Positions 13,908-23,408 of a stretch of 64,000 nt of DNA are shown here, in pieces; position 1 is the first letter of the stretch; each line of letters begins with the position of its first letter. The notes below the pieces were generated by a model. The model was not told where the DNA came from and did not search any database. It worked only from the letters and a program-made list of their open reading frames with translations. Both the position numbers and the translations under genes were made by a program. Origin of the DNA: Paracoccus indicus (GTDB taxonomy: Bacteria; Pseudomonadota; Alphaproteobacteria; Rhodobacterales; Rhodobacteraceae); contig NZ_PYWA01000002.1 in assembly GCF_003056335.1 (NCBI RefSeq), forward strand, positions 248,001-312,000, read 5' to 3'.

Positions 13908-15374
13908 ATGAACGCGCTCGATATCTCGACCATCCTGCCCGAACTCTGGCTTGCCATCTATGCGCTGGCGGCGCTGATGGCGGGGGCCTATTTCGGACAG
14001 GACAAGATCGCCCGACCGATCCTCTGGGCCAGCGTGCTGGCCCTGCTGGTGGCCGGTCTTTTCGTCGGCATGGCCGACCGGCCCGAACAGACGGCATTCT
14101 TCGGAATGTTCATCGACGACGCCTTCGCGCGCTTTGCGAAGGTCACGATCCTGCTGTCCGGTGCCGCCGTCCTGGCGATGAGCGCCGACTACATGGATCG
14201 CCATGGGCTGATGCGTTTCGAGTACCCCATCCTGATCGTGCTGGCGACCGTCGGCATGATGGTGATGGTCTCGGCGGGCGATCTTCTGTCGCTCTACATG
14301 GGGCTGGAGCTGCAATCGCTGGCGCTTTACGTCGTCGCCGCCATGCGCCGCGAAAGCGTCAAGTCGTCCGAGGCGGGGCTCAAGTATTTCGTGCTGGGCG
14401 CGCTCAGCTCGGGCCTGCTGCTTTACGGCACCTCGCTGGTCTATGGCTTTGCCGGGACAACCGGTTTCGCGGGCATCATCCAGGCGGTGAACGCGGACGT
14501 CATGCCGATGGGGCTGCTGTTCGGTCTGGTCTTCCTGCTGGTGGGTCTGGCGTTCAAGGTTTCGGCCGTGCCCTTCCACATGTGGACGCCCGACGTCTAT
14601 GAAGGCTCGCCCTCGCCGGTCACGGCCTTCTTCGCCACCGCGCCCAAGGTTGCTGCCATGGCGCTGATCGGCCGCCTGGTCTTCGACGCCTTCGGCAATG
14701 TCATCACCGACTGGAGCCAGATCATCGCGGTCCTTGCGGTTCTGTCGATGCTGCTCGGCTCGATCGCCGGCATCGGTCAGACGAACATCAAGCGCCTGAT
14801 GGCCTATTCCTCGATCGCGCATATGGGCTTTGCCCTTGTCGGTTTGGCTGCGGGGACGGCCTATGGCGTTCAGGCGATGCTGCTTTATATGGCGATCTAT
14901 GCGCTGATGAACGTGGGGACCTTCGCCTTCATCCTGTCGCTGGAACGTGACGGTCAGCCGATCACCGACATGCAGAGCCTGAACCGCTTTGCCCAGGCCG
15001 AGCCGCTGAAAAGCTTTGCCGTGCTGTTCCTGATGTTCAGCCTGGCCGGCGTGCCGCCCTTCCTGGGCTTCTTTGCCAAATACGGCGTTCTGACGGCGGC
15101 AGTCGATGGCGGCATGTCCTGGCTGGCCGTGATCGGTGTGATCGCCTCGGTTGTCGGTGCCTTCTACTACCTGCGGATCGTCTATTACATGTTCTTCGGC
15201 TCCGAGGTCGAACCGGTGACCAGCCGGATGGGCATGGTGCAGTATGCGGCCCTGGTGGTTCCGGCGGCGGCGCTGCTGCTGGGCGCGGTGACGATGCTGG
15301 GCATCGACGAGGCTGCCGCCACGGCGGCGCAATCGCTGGTCAATGACACGGTCGCCCCCATTGCGGGTCAATAA
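13908..15374 (+). CDS. nuoN: NADH-quinone oxidoreductase subunit N
   Basis: This is the ND2-type antiporter-like proton-pumping subunit of complex I, 488 residues. It has the family motif [20 protein letters not shown] and the membrane segment [15 protein letters not shown] ribosome site AGGAAAG precedes the ATG. It is the last complex I structural gene; the following biotin ligase gene overlaps its 3' end. Confidence 0.97.
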   Translation: MNALDISTILPELWLAIYALAALMAGAYFGQDKIARPILWASVLALLVAGLFVGMADRPEQTAFFGMFIDDAFARFAKVTILLSGAAVLAMSADYMDRHGLMRFEYPILIVLATVGMMVMVSAGDLLSLYMGLELQSLALYVVAAMRRESVKSSEAGLKYFVLGALSSGLLLYGTSLVYGFAGTTGFAGIIQAVNADVMPMGLLFGLVFLLVGLAFKVSAVPFHMWTPDVYEGSPSPVTAFFATAPKVAAMALIGRLVFDAFGNVITDWSQIIAVLAVLSMLLGSIAGIGQTNIKRLMAYSSIAHMGFALVGLAAGTAYGVQAMLLYMAIYALMNVGTFAFILSLERDGQPITDMQSLNRFAQAEPLKSFAVLFLMFSLAGVPPFLGFFAKYGVLTAAVDGGMSWLAVIGVIASVVGAFYYLRIVYYMFFGSEVEPVTSRMGMVQYAALVVPAAALLLGAVTMLGIDEAAATAAQSLVNDTVAPIAGQ

Positions 15375-16140
15375 TGACGAACCGGCCAACTGGCCGCAGG
15401 GCGTGGCGCGCCACGTCCTGGACCGTGTTGACAGCACCAATGCCGAAGCGTTCCGGCTGGCCCCCTCACTCAGCGGGCCGGCCTGGATCTTTGCCCACAG
15501 GCAAGAGGCGGGGCGGGGCCGTCGCGGTCGCGCCTGGACCGATCCCCCGGGGAATTTCGCCGCGACCCTGGCGCTGCGCCCCGAAGGTGGACCTGCCGAT
15601 GCGGCGCGTTTGTCCTTCGTGGCGGCGCTCTCGGTCCATGACGCGCTGCGCGATCTGTGCGGGCCGTCGCTGAACGTGGCGCTGAAATGGCCCAATGACG
15701 TGCTGCTCAACGGTGGCAAACTGTCGGGCATCCTGCTGGAAAGCAGTGGCGCGGCAGGGCAGGTGGCGACCCTGGCCATCGGGATCGGCATCAATCTGGC
15801 GGCGGCACCCGATCCGGCCCAGGTCGAACCGACCGCCACCCGCCCCGTCAGCCTGCTGGGCGAGACCGGGCTGGAGGTCACCCCCGAGGATGTCCTGAAC
15901 GCCTTGGCCTGCCAGTTCGACGCCTGGCATCGCCAGTTGCGGACCTTTGGCTTTGCCCCGATCCGCAACGCCTGGATGGCCCGCGCCGCCAAGCTGGGCG
16001 AGACGATCGTCGCCCGCACCGGCGCCACCGAAACCACCGGCCGTTTCGACGGCATCGACGACACCGGCGCGCTGATCCTGACCGGCCCCCGAGGCCGTCA
16101 CGTGATCCCGGCCGCCGACATCTATTTCAGCGGGTCCTGA
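15343..16140 (+). CDS. birA: Biotin-[acetyl-CoA-carboxylase] ligase
   Basis: This enzyme activates biotin to biotinyl-AMP and attaches it to the biotin carboxyl carrier protein. It shows the biotin/AMP loop GRGRRGR, the catalytic lysine motif [19 protein letters not shown] and a C-terminal SH3-like cap. No N-terminal DNA-binding domain is present, so it is not a BirA repressor. The start is uncertain: 15343 gives 265 residues overlapping nuoN by 32 bases, while TTG at 15361 or GTG at 15403 would also be in frame. Placement behind nuoN is also known in P. denitrificans. The gene bioY at 44666 lies far away. Confidence 0.9.
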   Translation: MTRSPPLRVNNDEPANWPQGVARHVLDRVDSTNAEAFRLAPSLSGPAWIFAHRQEAGRGRRGRAWTDPPGNFAATLALRPEGGPADAARLSFVAALSVHDALRDLCGPSLNVALKWPNDVLLNGGKLSGILLESSGAAGQVATLAIGIGINLAAAPDPAQVEPTATRPVSLLGETGLEVTPEDVLNALACQFDAWHRQLRTFGFAPIRNAWMARAAKLGETIVARTGATETTGRFDGIDDTGALILTGPRGRHVIPAADIYFSGS

Positions 16141-16141
16141 C

Positions 16142-16921
16142 ATGCTGTTGTGCATCGACACGGGCAATACCAACACGGTCTTCTCGATCTGGGACGGCGG
16201 CAAGTTCCTAGCGCATTGGCGCATCCGGACCGATCACCGGCGGACGGCGGATGAATATTTCGTCTGGCTCTCGACGTTGATCTCGGTCCAGAAATTCGAC
16301 CTGCGGATCGATGCCTGCATCATCAGCGCGACGGCGCCGCGGGTGGTCTTCAACCTGCGCGTCCTGTGCAACCGCTATTTCGACACGCGCCCGCTGGTGG
16401 TGGGCAAGCCCGACTGCCTGCTGCGCGTGCCGCCGCGCGTGGATCATGGCACGACGGTCGGTCCCGACCGGCTGGTCAACACGGTGGGCGCCTATGACCG
16501 CCACGGTCCCGACCTGATCGTGGTGGATTTCGGAACCGCGACCACCTTCGATGTCGTTGATGTCGACGGGGCCTATATCGGCGGGGTCATCGCGCCCGGC
16601 GTCAATCTGTCGCTTGAAGCCCTGCATATGGGTGCGGCATCATTGCCTCATGTCGATGTGACGATGCCAGCGAAGGTCATCGGCACGAATACGGTTGCAT
16701 GTATACAGTCGGGCGTGTTCTGGGGTTACGTAGGATTGGTCGAAGGTATCGTGCGCCAGATACGCGCCGAACGTGACCGGCCGATGAAAGTAATAGCGAC
16801 CGGCGGGCTTGCGCCGCTGTTCGATCAGGGTTTCGACCTGTTCGATGCAATAGAAGACGACCTCACGATGCATGGATTGCGTCTTATTCACGATTACAAC
16901 AAGGAGATGGGCAATGGCTGA
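16142..16921 (+). CDS. coaX: Type III pantothenate kinase
   Basis: This enzyme phosphorylates pantothenate, the first step of coenzyme A synthesis. It is 259 residues, with the N-terminal phosphate loop DTGNTNT and the GPDRLVN motif of the type III (CoaX) family. It starts one base after birA and overlaps the RNase J gene by eight bases. From about 16626 to the end the codon use changes: four ATA codons, GTA, GGA and TTG appear, although such codons are nearly absent in the neighbours. The frame stays intact, so the gene looks functional. Confidence 0.95.
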   Translation: MLLCIDTGNTNTVFSIWDGGKFLAHWRIRTDHRRTADEYFVWLSTLISVQKFDLRIDACIISATAPRVVFNLRVLCNRYFDTRPLVVGKPDCLLRVPPRVDHGTTVGPDRLVNTVGAYDRHGPDLIVVDFGTATTFDVVDVDGAYIGGVIAPGVNLSLEALHMGAASLPHVDVTMPAKVIGTNTVACIQSGVFWGYVGLVEGIVRQIRAERDRPMKVIATGGLAPLFDQGFDLFDAIEDDLTMHGLRLIHDYNKEMGNG

Positions 16922-18593
16922 GCGCCTGATCTATCTGCCGCTGGGCGGCGCGGGCGAAATCGGCATGAACGCCTATGTTTATGGCTATGGTGCGCCCGGC
17001 AAGGAACGACTGATCCTGGTCGATCTGGGCGTCACCTTCGGTGACATGGACGGAAGCCCGGGTATCGACCTGATCATGCCGGATCTGACGTGGCTGGAAC
17101 AGAACAAGGACCGGCTTGACGCGATCTTCGTGACCCACGGACACGAGGATCACATCGGTGCGCTTGGGCACCTCTGGGGGCGTCTGCAGACCCCGATCTA
17201 TGCGCGCCGCTTCACCGGCACGCTGGTCCGCCTGAAGATGGAGGAGATGGGGCTGCCCGCCTCCGAGGCGGTGAACATCGTCGACGTGCGTCCCGCCAAG
17301 ACCGAAGTCGGTCCCTTCACGGTGCAATTCGCGCCGATCAGCCACTCGATCCCCGAAAGCAGCGGGCTGATCATCGACACGCCCGCGGGCCGTATCGTCC
17401 ATACGGGCGACTTCAAGGTCGATGTGACTCCGGTGGTGGGCGATGCCTTCGATCCGGTCATGTGGAAGCAGGTCGCGACCGAGAACGGTCCGATCAAGGT
17501 TCTGGCCTGCGACAGCACCAACATCTTCTCGACCCACCCGGGCCGGTCCGAGGCCGTTCTCGCCACGCCGATCATGGAATGGGTCGGCGCGCAGAAAAAC
17601 ATGGTGGTCGCCACGACCTTCGCCAGCAACATCGCGCGCCTGAAGACGCTGGCCGATGCCGCCATCGCCTCGGGTCGCAAGGTTTGCCTGCTGGGTCGTG
17701 CGATGCGTCGCATGGTCAGCGTCGGTTTCGACAGCGGCATCCTGACGGATTTCCCCGAAACCATCGGCCCGGACGAGGCATCCAAGCTGCCGCGCAACCA
17801 GGTCATGCTGATCGTCACCGGCAGCCAGGGCGAACGCCGCGCCGCCAGTGCGCAGCTGTCTCGGGGCCGCTACCTGGGCCTGTCGCTGAAAGAAGGCGAC
17901 AGCTTCCTCTTCAGCTCGAAGACCATCCCCGGCAATGAAAAGTCGGTCGGTCGCATCATGAACGCGCTGTCCGAGACCGGGGTCGAGGTCTATGACGCGG
18001 ATGACGGGCTCTATCACGTCTCGGGTCACGCGAACCGTCCCGACATCGAGGTGATGCACGACATCCTCAAGCCGCAGAGCGTCATTCCGATGCATGGCGA
18101 ACACCTGCACCTGCGCGAACACATGATGCTGGCCCGCGCCAAGGGCATGCGTTCGGAGGTGGTGGTGAACGGCCAGATGATGGAGCTGTCGGGCGACAAG
18201 CTGCGCGTCGTGGACCAGGTCCAGACCGGTCGCCTGTATCTGGACGGCAACATCCTGATCGGGGCGATGGACGGGGTCGTGCGCGACCGCATCCGCATGG
18301 CGCTGAACGGCCATGCCATCGTCAGCGTCATCGTGGACGAGGACGACAACGTCCTGCCCGATGCCTGGGTCGAGCTGATGGGTCTGAACCAGACCACCCG
18401 CGGCGGCACCGACCTGGCCCGCCATATCGAGGGTGAGATCGCCGAGTTCCTGGAACGCGCTGATGCCCGCACCGTCCGCAGCGATGAGAAGATGGACGAG
18501 GCGATCCGCAAGATCGCGCGTCAGGTCTCGATGGAGGAAATCGGCAAGAAGCCCGAGGTCACCGTTATCATCAGCCGCCTGACGGCCGACTGA
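16914..18593 (+). CDS. rnj: Ribonuclease J
   Basis: This is a metallo-beta-lactamase-fold ribonuclease (559 residues) acting in mRNA decay and RNA maturation. The zinc motif is H75-x-H77-x-D79-H80 (THGHEDH), and the beta-CASP region includes SGHANRPDIEVM and MHGEHLHLREH. I chose the ATG at 16914 because AAGGAG lies eight bases upstream. The longer frame from 16872 lies inside coaX. It is the last gene before a strong terminator, so the long nuo-birA-coaX transcript may end here. Confidence 0.95.
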   Translation: MAERLIYLPLGGAGEIGMNAYVYGYGAPGKERLILVDLGVTFGDMDGSPGIDLIMPDLTWLEQNKDRLDAIFVTHGHEDHIGALGHLWGRLQTPIYARRFTGTLVRLKMEEMGLPASEAVNIVDVRPAKTEVGPFTVQFAPISHSIPESSGLIIDTPAGRIVHTGDFKVDVTPVVGDAFDPVMWKQVATENGPIKVLACDSTNIFSTHPGRSEAVLATPIMEWVGAQKNMVVATTFASNIARLKTLADAAIASGRKVCLLGRAMRRMVSVGFDSGILTDFPETIGPDEASKLPRNQVMLIVTGSQGERRAASAQLSRGRYLGLSLKEGDSFLFSSKTIPGNEKSVGRIMNALSETGVEVYDADDGLYHVSGHANRPDIEVMHDILKPQSVIPMHGEHLHLREHMMLARAKGMRSEVVVNGQMMELSGDKLRVVDQVQTGRLYLDGNILIGAMDGVVRDRIRMALNGHAIVSVIVDEDDNVLPDAWVELMGLNQTTRGGTDLARHIEGEIAEFLERADARTVRSDEKMDEAIRKIARQVSMEEIGKKPEVTVIISRLTAD

Positions 18594-18601
18594 TCCCGAA
18601 G

Positions 18602-18631
18602 GGGCGCGCGGGCAACCGCGCGCCCTTTTTT
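18602..18631 (+). terminator. Intrinsic terminator after RNase J gene
   Basis: A perfect ten-base-pair stem, GGGCGCGCGG with CCGCGCGCCC, is closed by a GCAA tetraloop and followed by six T. It lies nine bases after the stop codon and is the best canonical terminator in the window. Confidence 0.93.
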
Positions 18632-18692
18632 CCGCGGGCTGGCCTCGCGGCGGGGCTTGACCGGAACGCAGGCTTGCGGCACTTGCCCCTGC

Positions 18693-19406
18693 ATGAGCGA
18701 CAAACCCACATCCGATTTCGACCCGAACCCGCCGCGCCGCAATTTCTATGGCCGCCGGAACGGCAAGACGCTGCGCCACAGCCAGAAGGGCTATCTGTCC
18801 GAGGATCTGGGCGATCTGCGTCCGCGCAACGTGACCTTCAAGGAAAACCCGGACCGCACGCCGATCGACCCGCATGCGATCTTCGGCAACGACCGCCCCA
18901 TCTGGCTGGAGGTCGGCTTCGGCGGGGGTGAGCATATGGTCCACATGGCCAGGACCTATCCCGACATCAACATCATCGGCTGCGAGCCCTTCATCAACGG
19001 CGTCGCCATGCTGCTGGGCAAGATCCGCGAGGCGGGCGTCACCAATGTCAGCGTCCATCCCGGCGATGCGCGCGACCTGATGGATGTGCTGCCCGATGCC
19101 TGCATCGAGCGGGCCTTCCTGATGTATCCCGACCCCTGGCCCAAGGCGCGTCACCACCGCCGCCGCTTCGTGACGCCGGAACACATGATCCCGCTGGCGC
19201 GCGTGATGCGTCCGGGCGGCATCTTCCGCGTGGCCAGCGACATCCCAGATTACATCCGCCAGACGCGCGAGGAAGTGCCCCCTGCCGGTTTCGAGATGAT
19301 CGCCGATACGGATCAGGCTTGGGATGACTGGATCAGCACGCGTTACGAACAAAAGGCGCTGCGCGAAGGTCGTCCCCCGCATTACGTCACCTTCCGCCGC
19401 ATGTGA
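18693..19406 (+). CDS. trmB: tRNA (guanine-N7-)-methyltransferase
   Basis: This enzyme makes m7G46 in the variable loop of tRNAs using S-adenosylmethionine. It is 237 residues from the ATG at 18693. The SAM motif is LEVGFGGGEHMVHMA and the substrate motif is YPDPWPKARHHRRRF. An upstream ATG at 18657 would add a Cys-rich leader unlike the family. It converges on glmS with a shared hairpin between the two genes. Confidence 0.93.
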   Translation: MSDKPTSDFDPNPPRRNFYGRRNGKTLRHSQKGYLSEDLGDLRPRNVTFKENPDRTPIDPHAIFGNDRPIWLEVGFGGGEHMVHMARTYPDINIIGCEPFINGVAMLLGKIREAGVTNVSVHPGDARDLMDVLPDACIERAFLMYPDPWPKARHHRRRFVTPEHMIPLARVMRPGGIFRVASDIPDYIRQTREEVPPAGFEMIADTDQAWDDWISTRYEQKALREGRPPHYVTFRRM

Positions 19407-19435
19407 AAAAGACCCGCCATCACGGCGGGCCTTTC
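19405..19435. terminator. Bidirectional terminator between trmB and glmS
   Basis: A stem CCCGCC/GGCGGG with loop ATCAC (19413-19429) is flanked by AAAAAG on the left and CTTTC on the right. Either strand therefore gives a hairpin followed by U-rich RNA, fitting two convergent genes 31 bases apart. Confidence 0.8.
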
Positions 19436-19437
19436 GC

Positions 19438-21255
19438 TTATTCCACCGTGACCGACTTCGCGAGGTTGCGGGGCTGGTCCACGTCGGTCCCCTTGGCGAC
19501 CGCCGTGTGATAGGCCAGATACTGCATCGGCACCGCATAGAGCATCGGCTGGAACACCCCGCCGCCCGTGGGCAGGGTCAGCGACGCCGTGACGCCTTCG
19601 CCCGCCGCCTTGATGCCTTCCGCGTCCGAGACCAGCAGGATTTGGCCGTGGCGGGCCATCACCTCCTGCATGTTGGAAATGGTCTTGTCGAAGAGCGCGT
19701 CATAAGGTGCCAGCACCACCACCGGCACGTCGCCGTCGATCAGCGCGATTGGGCCGTGCTTGAGTTCACCCGAGGCATAACCCTCGGCGTGGATATAGCT
19801 CAGCTCCTTCAGCTTCAGCGCGCCTTCCAGCGCCACCGGGTAAAGCGAACCGCGCCCCAGATAGAGCACGTCGCGCGCCTGGCTCAGCCATTCGGCCTGC
19901 GTCCGGCATTCGTCGGACATCTGCAGCGCTTGGCTCATCAGACCCGGGATGGAGCGCAGGTCGCGCAGATGGGCGGCAAAGCCTGCGTCGTCGATCCGGC
20001 CCCGGTCATGTGCCGCCTTCAGGGCCAGCACGCCCAGAACCGCCAGCTGGCAGGTGAAGGCCTTGGATGAGGCCACGCTGACCTCGATCCCCGCAAGGGT
20101 CGGCAGGGCGAAATCGCTGTCGCGCGCGATGGCCGAGGTGCCGACGTTCACCAGCCCGATGGTCTGGCTGACATGGGGCTTGGCGTAATGCAGCGCCGCC
20201 AGCGTGTCGGCGGTTTCGCCCGACTGGCTGATGGCAATGAACCAGCTGTTGAGGGCCAGCGGCGGTTCGCGATACCGGAACTCGGACGCGACATCGATAT
20301 CGACCGGCAGGCCGGCCAGTTGTTCGAACCAGTATTTCGCCACATGACCCGCCAGATGCGCCGTGCCGCAACCGACCAGCGAGATGCGGTCGATGTTCGC
20401 GAAATCCAGCCCCTCGGGCAGCACGATCCGGTCGCCCTTGACGTAATGGTTCAGCACGTCGCCGATGACGACGGGCTGTTCGGCAATTTCCTTGGCCATG
20501 AAGTGGCGATAGCCGCCCTTGTCGATGGCCGTGGCACCCACATCGATGCGCGATTGCGGGCGCTGCGTCTGGTTGCCGTCCACGTCGAATATCTGCGCCC
20601 CTGCGCGGGTCAGGACGGCATGGTCGCCATCCTCGAGGTAGGTGATGCGGTCGGTATAGGGGGCCAGCGCCACCGCATCCGAGCCGACGAACATTTGGCC
20701 GTCGCCGTGACCCACGGCCAGCGGGCTGCCCTTGCGCGCGGCGACCATCAGATCGCCCTCTCCGTCGAACAGGAAGGCCAGCGCGAAGGCGCCCTGCAGG
20801 CGGGCCAGCGTGGCACGGGCGGCTTCGATGGGCGACATGCCCTGATCCATGCAATGGGCCGTCCACAAAGCCACGGTTTCCGTATCGGTCTGGGATTGCG
20901 GCTGAATGCCCAGTTCGGCCAGATCGGCGCGCAGGTCGCGGAAATTCTCGATGATGCCGTTGTGGACGACGGCGACGCGGCCCGACTGGTGGGGGTGGGC
21001 GTTTTCCTCGGTCGCGGCGCCATGGGTGGCCCAACGGGTGTGGCCGATGCCGGAATGGCCGGTCAGGGGTTCATGGACCAGCTTGTCCGACAGGTTGACC
21101 AGCTTGCCCACCGCGCGGCGGCGATCCAGCCGTCCATTGGCGTCGACCGTGGCGACCCCCGCGCTGTCATAGCCGCGATATTCCAGACGGCGCAGACCGT
21201 CCACCAGCTGGGGCGAAACCTCGTTCAGCCCAAGGATACCGATGATTCCGCACAT
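19438..21255 (-). CDS. glmS: Glutamine-fructose-6-phosphate aminotransferase (isomerizing)
   Basis: This enzyme makes glucosamine-6-phosphate from fructose-6-phosphate and glutamine, the entry step for peptidoglycan and lipopolysaccharide amino sugars. It is 605 residues. The N-terminal glutaminase begins MCGIIG with nucleophile Cys2. Two sugar isomerase domains follow (SQSGETADT; ASGELKHGPIALID), and the protein ends in AKSVTVE. It lies one base downstream of glmU in the same direction, so the two steps of UDP-GlcNAc synthesis are co-transcribed. No glmS ribozyme is expected or seen. Confidence 0.96.
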   Translation of the reverse strand: MCGIIGILGLNEVSPQLVDGLRRLEYRGYDSAGVATVDANGRLDRRRAVGKLVNLSDKLVHEPLTGHSGIGHTRWATHGAATEENAHPHQSGRVAVVHNGIIENFRDLRADLAELGIQPQSQTDTETVALWTAHCMDQGMSPIEAARATLARLQGAFALAFLFDGEGDLMVAARKGSPLAVGHGDGQMFVGSDAVALAPYTDRITYLEDGDHAVLTRAGAQIFDVDGNQTQRPQSRIDVGATAIDKGGYRHFMAKEIAEQPVVIGDVLNHYVKGDRIVLPEGLDFANIDRISLVGCGTAHLAGHVAKYWFEQLAGLPVDIDVASEFRYREPPLALNSWFIAISQSGETADTLAALHYAKPHVSQTIGLVNVGTSAIARDSDFALPTLAGIEVSVASSKAFTCQLAVLGVLALKAAHDRGRIDDAGFAAHLRDLRSIPGLMSQALQMSDECRTQAEWLSQARDVLYLGRGSLYPVALEGALKLKELSYIHAEGYASGELKHGPIALIDGDVPVVVLAPYDALFDKTISNMQEVMARHGQILLVSDAEGIKAAGEGVTASLTLPTGGGVFQPMLYAVPMQYLAYHTAVAKGTDVDQPRNLAKSVTVE

Positions 21256-21256
21256 G

Positions 21257-22600
21257 TTACTTGGCCTCTTTCTTGGCGCGCAGGGCGGCCATCAGGCGGG
21301 TTGCAAGACCGGGCTTGTTGGCCTGACGCGCACGCGCGATGGCCAGTGCGCCGTCCGGCACGTCCTGCGTGATGACCGAACCCGACCCGGTCATGGCATC
21401 ATCGCCGACGCGCACCGGCGCGACCAGCATCGTGTCGCTGCCGATGAAGGCGCGGGCGCCGATTTCGGTCCGGTGCTTCATCACGCCGTCATAGTTGCAG
21501 GTGATGGTGCCCGCGCCGATGTTCGTGGCCTCACCCACATGGGCATCGCCCAGATAGGTCAGGTGGCCGACCTTGACGCCTTCGTCCAAGACCGCGTTCT
21601 TGATCTCGACGAAGTTGCCGACATGCACGTCGCCTCCCAGTTCCGCGCCGGGGCGTAGGCGGGCGAAGGGACCGACCGTGGCGCCGGACGACACATGGCA
21701 GCCTTCCAGATGACAGAAGGGCAGGACTTCGGCCTCGGATTCGATGGTGACGCCGGGGCCGAAGACGACGTTCGGGCCGATGATCGCGTCGCGTCCGATG
21801 AAGGTGTCCAGCGCGAACCAGACGCTGTCGGGATCGGTCAGGGTGACGCCATCCTCCAGCGCGCGGGCGCGGGCACGGGCCTGGAAGGTCTGCTCGGCCT
21901 GCGCCAGCTCGGCGCGGGTGTTGATGCCCAAGGTCTCTTCCTCGTCGCAGATGACGACATCGGCGCGGCGGCCCTCGGCACGGGCCAGCGCCACCAGGTC
22001 GGTCAGGTAGTATTCCCCCGAGGCGTTTTCATTGGACAGCTTGCCGATCAACTGGCGCAGTAGGCTGGCATCCAGCGCCATGACTCCGGAATTGCACAGC
22101 GCGATCTGGCGCGTCGCATCGTCGGCATCCTTGAACTCGACGATCCGCTCCAGCCCCTTGTCGGTGACGATAAGGCGGCCATAGCGGCCCGGATCGGCCG
22201 CTTCGAAACCCAGCACGACCAGATCGCTGGTGTGGCTGGCAATGGCGGCCAAGGTGTCTTCGCCGATGAAGGGGGTGTCGCCGTAAAGCACGACCACCTT
22301 GCCCTCGAAGCCCTCCAGCTCGGGCAGGGTCTGGCGGACGGCATGGCCGGTGCCCAGCTGTTCTTCCTGCAGGACGGTGCGGGCTTCGGGGTCCAGCTTG
22401 GTCAGCGCCTTGGTGACGCGGTCGCTGCCGTGGCCAGTGACGACGATGACCTGTTCGGGCTCGAGGCTGCGGGCGGCGGCCAGCGCATGGCCGAACAGCG
22501 GGACGCCGCCAAGGCGGTGCAGGACCTTGGGCAGGTCCGATTGCATCCGGCTGCCCTGACCCGCGGCCAGGATCACCACCGCTACTGCATTTTCCGCCAT
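21257..22600 (-). CDS. glmU: Bifunctional UDP-GlcNAc pyrophosphorylase / GlcN-1-P acetyltransferase
   Basis: GlmU acetylates glucosamine-1-phosphate and then forms UDP-GlcNAc. The N-terminal uridylyltransferase has LAAGQGSRMQSDLPKVLH. The C-terminal half is a hexapeptide-repeat left-handed helix with the acetyltransferase segment GAGTITCNYDGVMKH. The ATG at 22600 has GAGG a few bases upstream and gives 447 residues starting MAENAVAVVILAAG. An ATG at 22624 adds eight residues and has GGGGAA upstream, so the start is not certain. Confidence 0.93.
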   Translation of the reverse strand: MAENAVAVVILAAGQGSRMQSDLPKVLHRLGGVPLFGHALAAARSLEPEQVIVVTGHGSDRVTKALTKLDPEARTVLQEEQLGTGHAVRQTLPELEGFEGKVVVLYGDTPFIGEDTLAAIASHTSDLVVLGFEAADPGRYGRLIVTDKGLERIVEFKDADDATRQIALCNSGVMALDASLLRQLIGKLSNENASGEYYLTDLVALARAEGRRADVVICDEEETLGINTRAELAQAEQTFQARARARALEDGVTLTDPDSVWFALDTFIGRDAIIGPNVVFGPGVTIESEAEVLPFCHLEGCHVSSGATVGPFARLRPGAELGGDVHVGNFVEIKNAVLDEGVKVGHLTYLGDAHVGEATNIGAGTITCNYDGVMKHRTEIGARAFIGSDTMLVAPVRVGDDAMTGSGSVITQDVPDGALAIARARQANKPGLATRLMAALRAKKEAK

Positions 22601-22715
22601 TCCGCCCTCATCGACTGTTTGCATTCGTTCCCCGGCGTTCTAATCGGGTGGGGGCGCGCTGGAAAGGCCCGGCGCATTCACCTTTGTTTTCGGAACATTT
22701 CGTAAGGGGATAGGC

Positions 22716-23390
22716 ATGACGGGCACGGTGGTCTTCGATCTGGACGGGACTTTGGCGGATACCTCGGGGGATCTGATCGCGGCGGCGAATGCCTGTTTCC
22801 GCGCAAGGGGTCTGGGCGATCTGCTGCATCCGGTCAATGACGCGCTGATCGCCTTCCACGGCGGCAAGGCAATGCTGCGGGCCGGTTACGACCGCATGCC
22901 TGCCGATACCCTGCTGCCGCCGGGGGCCGAGGATCAGGATTACCACAGCCTGCTGGGCCATTACGGCGACAGCATCGCGGTGCATACCAAGCTGTATCCC
23001 GGTGTTCTGGATGCGTTGGACCGGTTGGACGATCAGGGCTTCCGGCTGGCGATCTGCACCAACAAGCCGGGCGCCCTGGCCGAGAGCCTGCTGCGGGAAC
23101 TGGGCATCCGCGACCGTTTTGGTGCCATGATCGCCGCCGATACGCTGCCGGTGCGCAAGCCCGATCCGCGTCCCTATCAGGCGGCCGTCGAAGGGGCAGG
23201 GGGCCAGGTCGCGGCATCCTTCCTGGTGGGGGACACGGAAACCGATCGCAAGACGGCAGCGGCTGCGGGCGTCAAGGTCGCGCTGGTCAGTTTCGGCCCC
23301 GAGGGCGAGGCGATCTCCCGCCTGGCCCCCGAGGCTCTGCTGGCCCATTTCGACGATCTGCCGGATCTGGCCCGCGACTGGCTGGCGTAA
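22716..23390 (+). CDS. gph: Phosphoglycolate phosphatase
   Basis: This HAD-family phosphatase (224 residues) hydrolyses 2-phosphoglycolate and similar metabolites. Motif I is VFDLDGTLADT with Asp8 and Asp10, motif II is ICTNKPG and motif IV is VGDTETDRKTAAAAG. The ATG follows AAGGGGATAGGC. It is divergent from glmU and converges on bfr. Substrate specificity cannot be decided from sequence; a related HAD sugar phosphatase is the alternative. Confidence 0.85.
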   Translation: MTGTVVFDLDGTLADTSGDLIAAANACFRARGLGDLLHPVNDALIAFHGGKAMLRAGYDRMPADTLLPPGAEDQDYHSLLGHYGDSIAVHTKLYPGVLDALDRLDDQGFRLAICTNKPGALAESLLRELGIRDRFGAMIAADTLPVRKPDPRPYQAAVEGAGGQVAASFLVGDTETDRKTAAAAGVKVALVSFGPEGEAISRLAPEALLAHFDDLPDLARDWLA

Positions 23391-23408
23391 GGGGGCAGGC
23401 GCCCCTTA
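23388..23408. terminator. Hairpin shared by gph and bfr ends
   Basis: The stem is TAAGGGG with CCCCTTA and the loop is GCAGGCG. The left TAA is the gph stop codon and the right TTA is the complement of the bfr stop codon, so both stop codons sit inside the stem. There is little T after it, so termination strength is uncertain. Confidence 0.55.

Noticed and set aside
16626..16913. Codon shift in coaX as the border of a mobile element
   Set aside because: No repeats, integrase or interruption of the operon are present. The gene remains intact, so at most a homologous recombination patch is supported.
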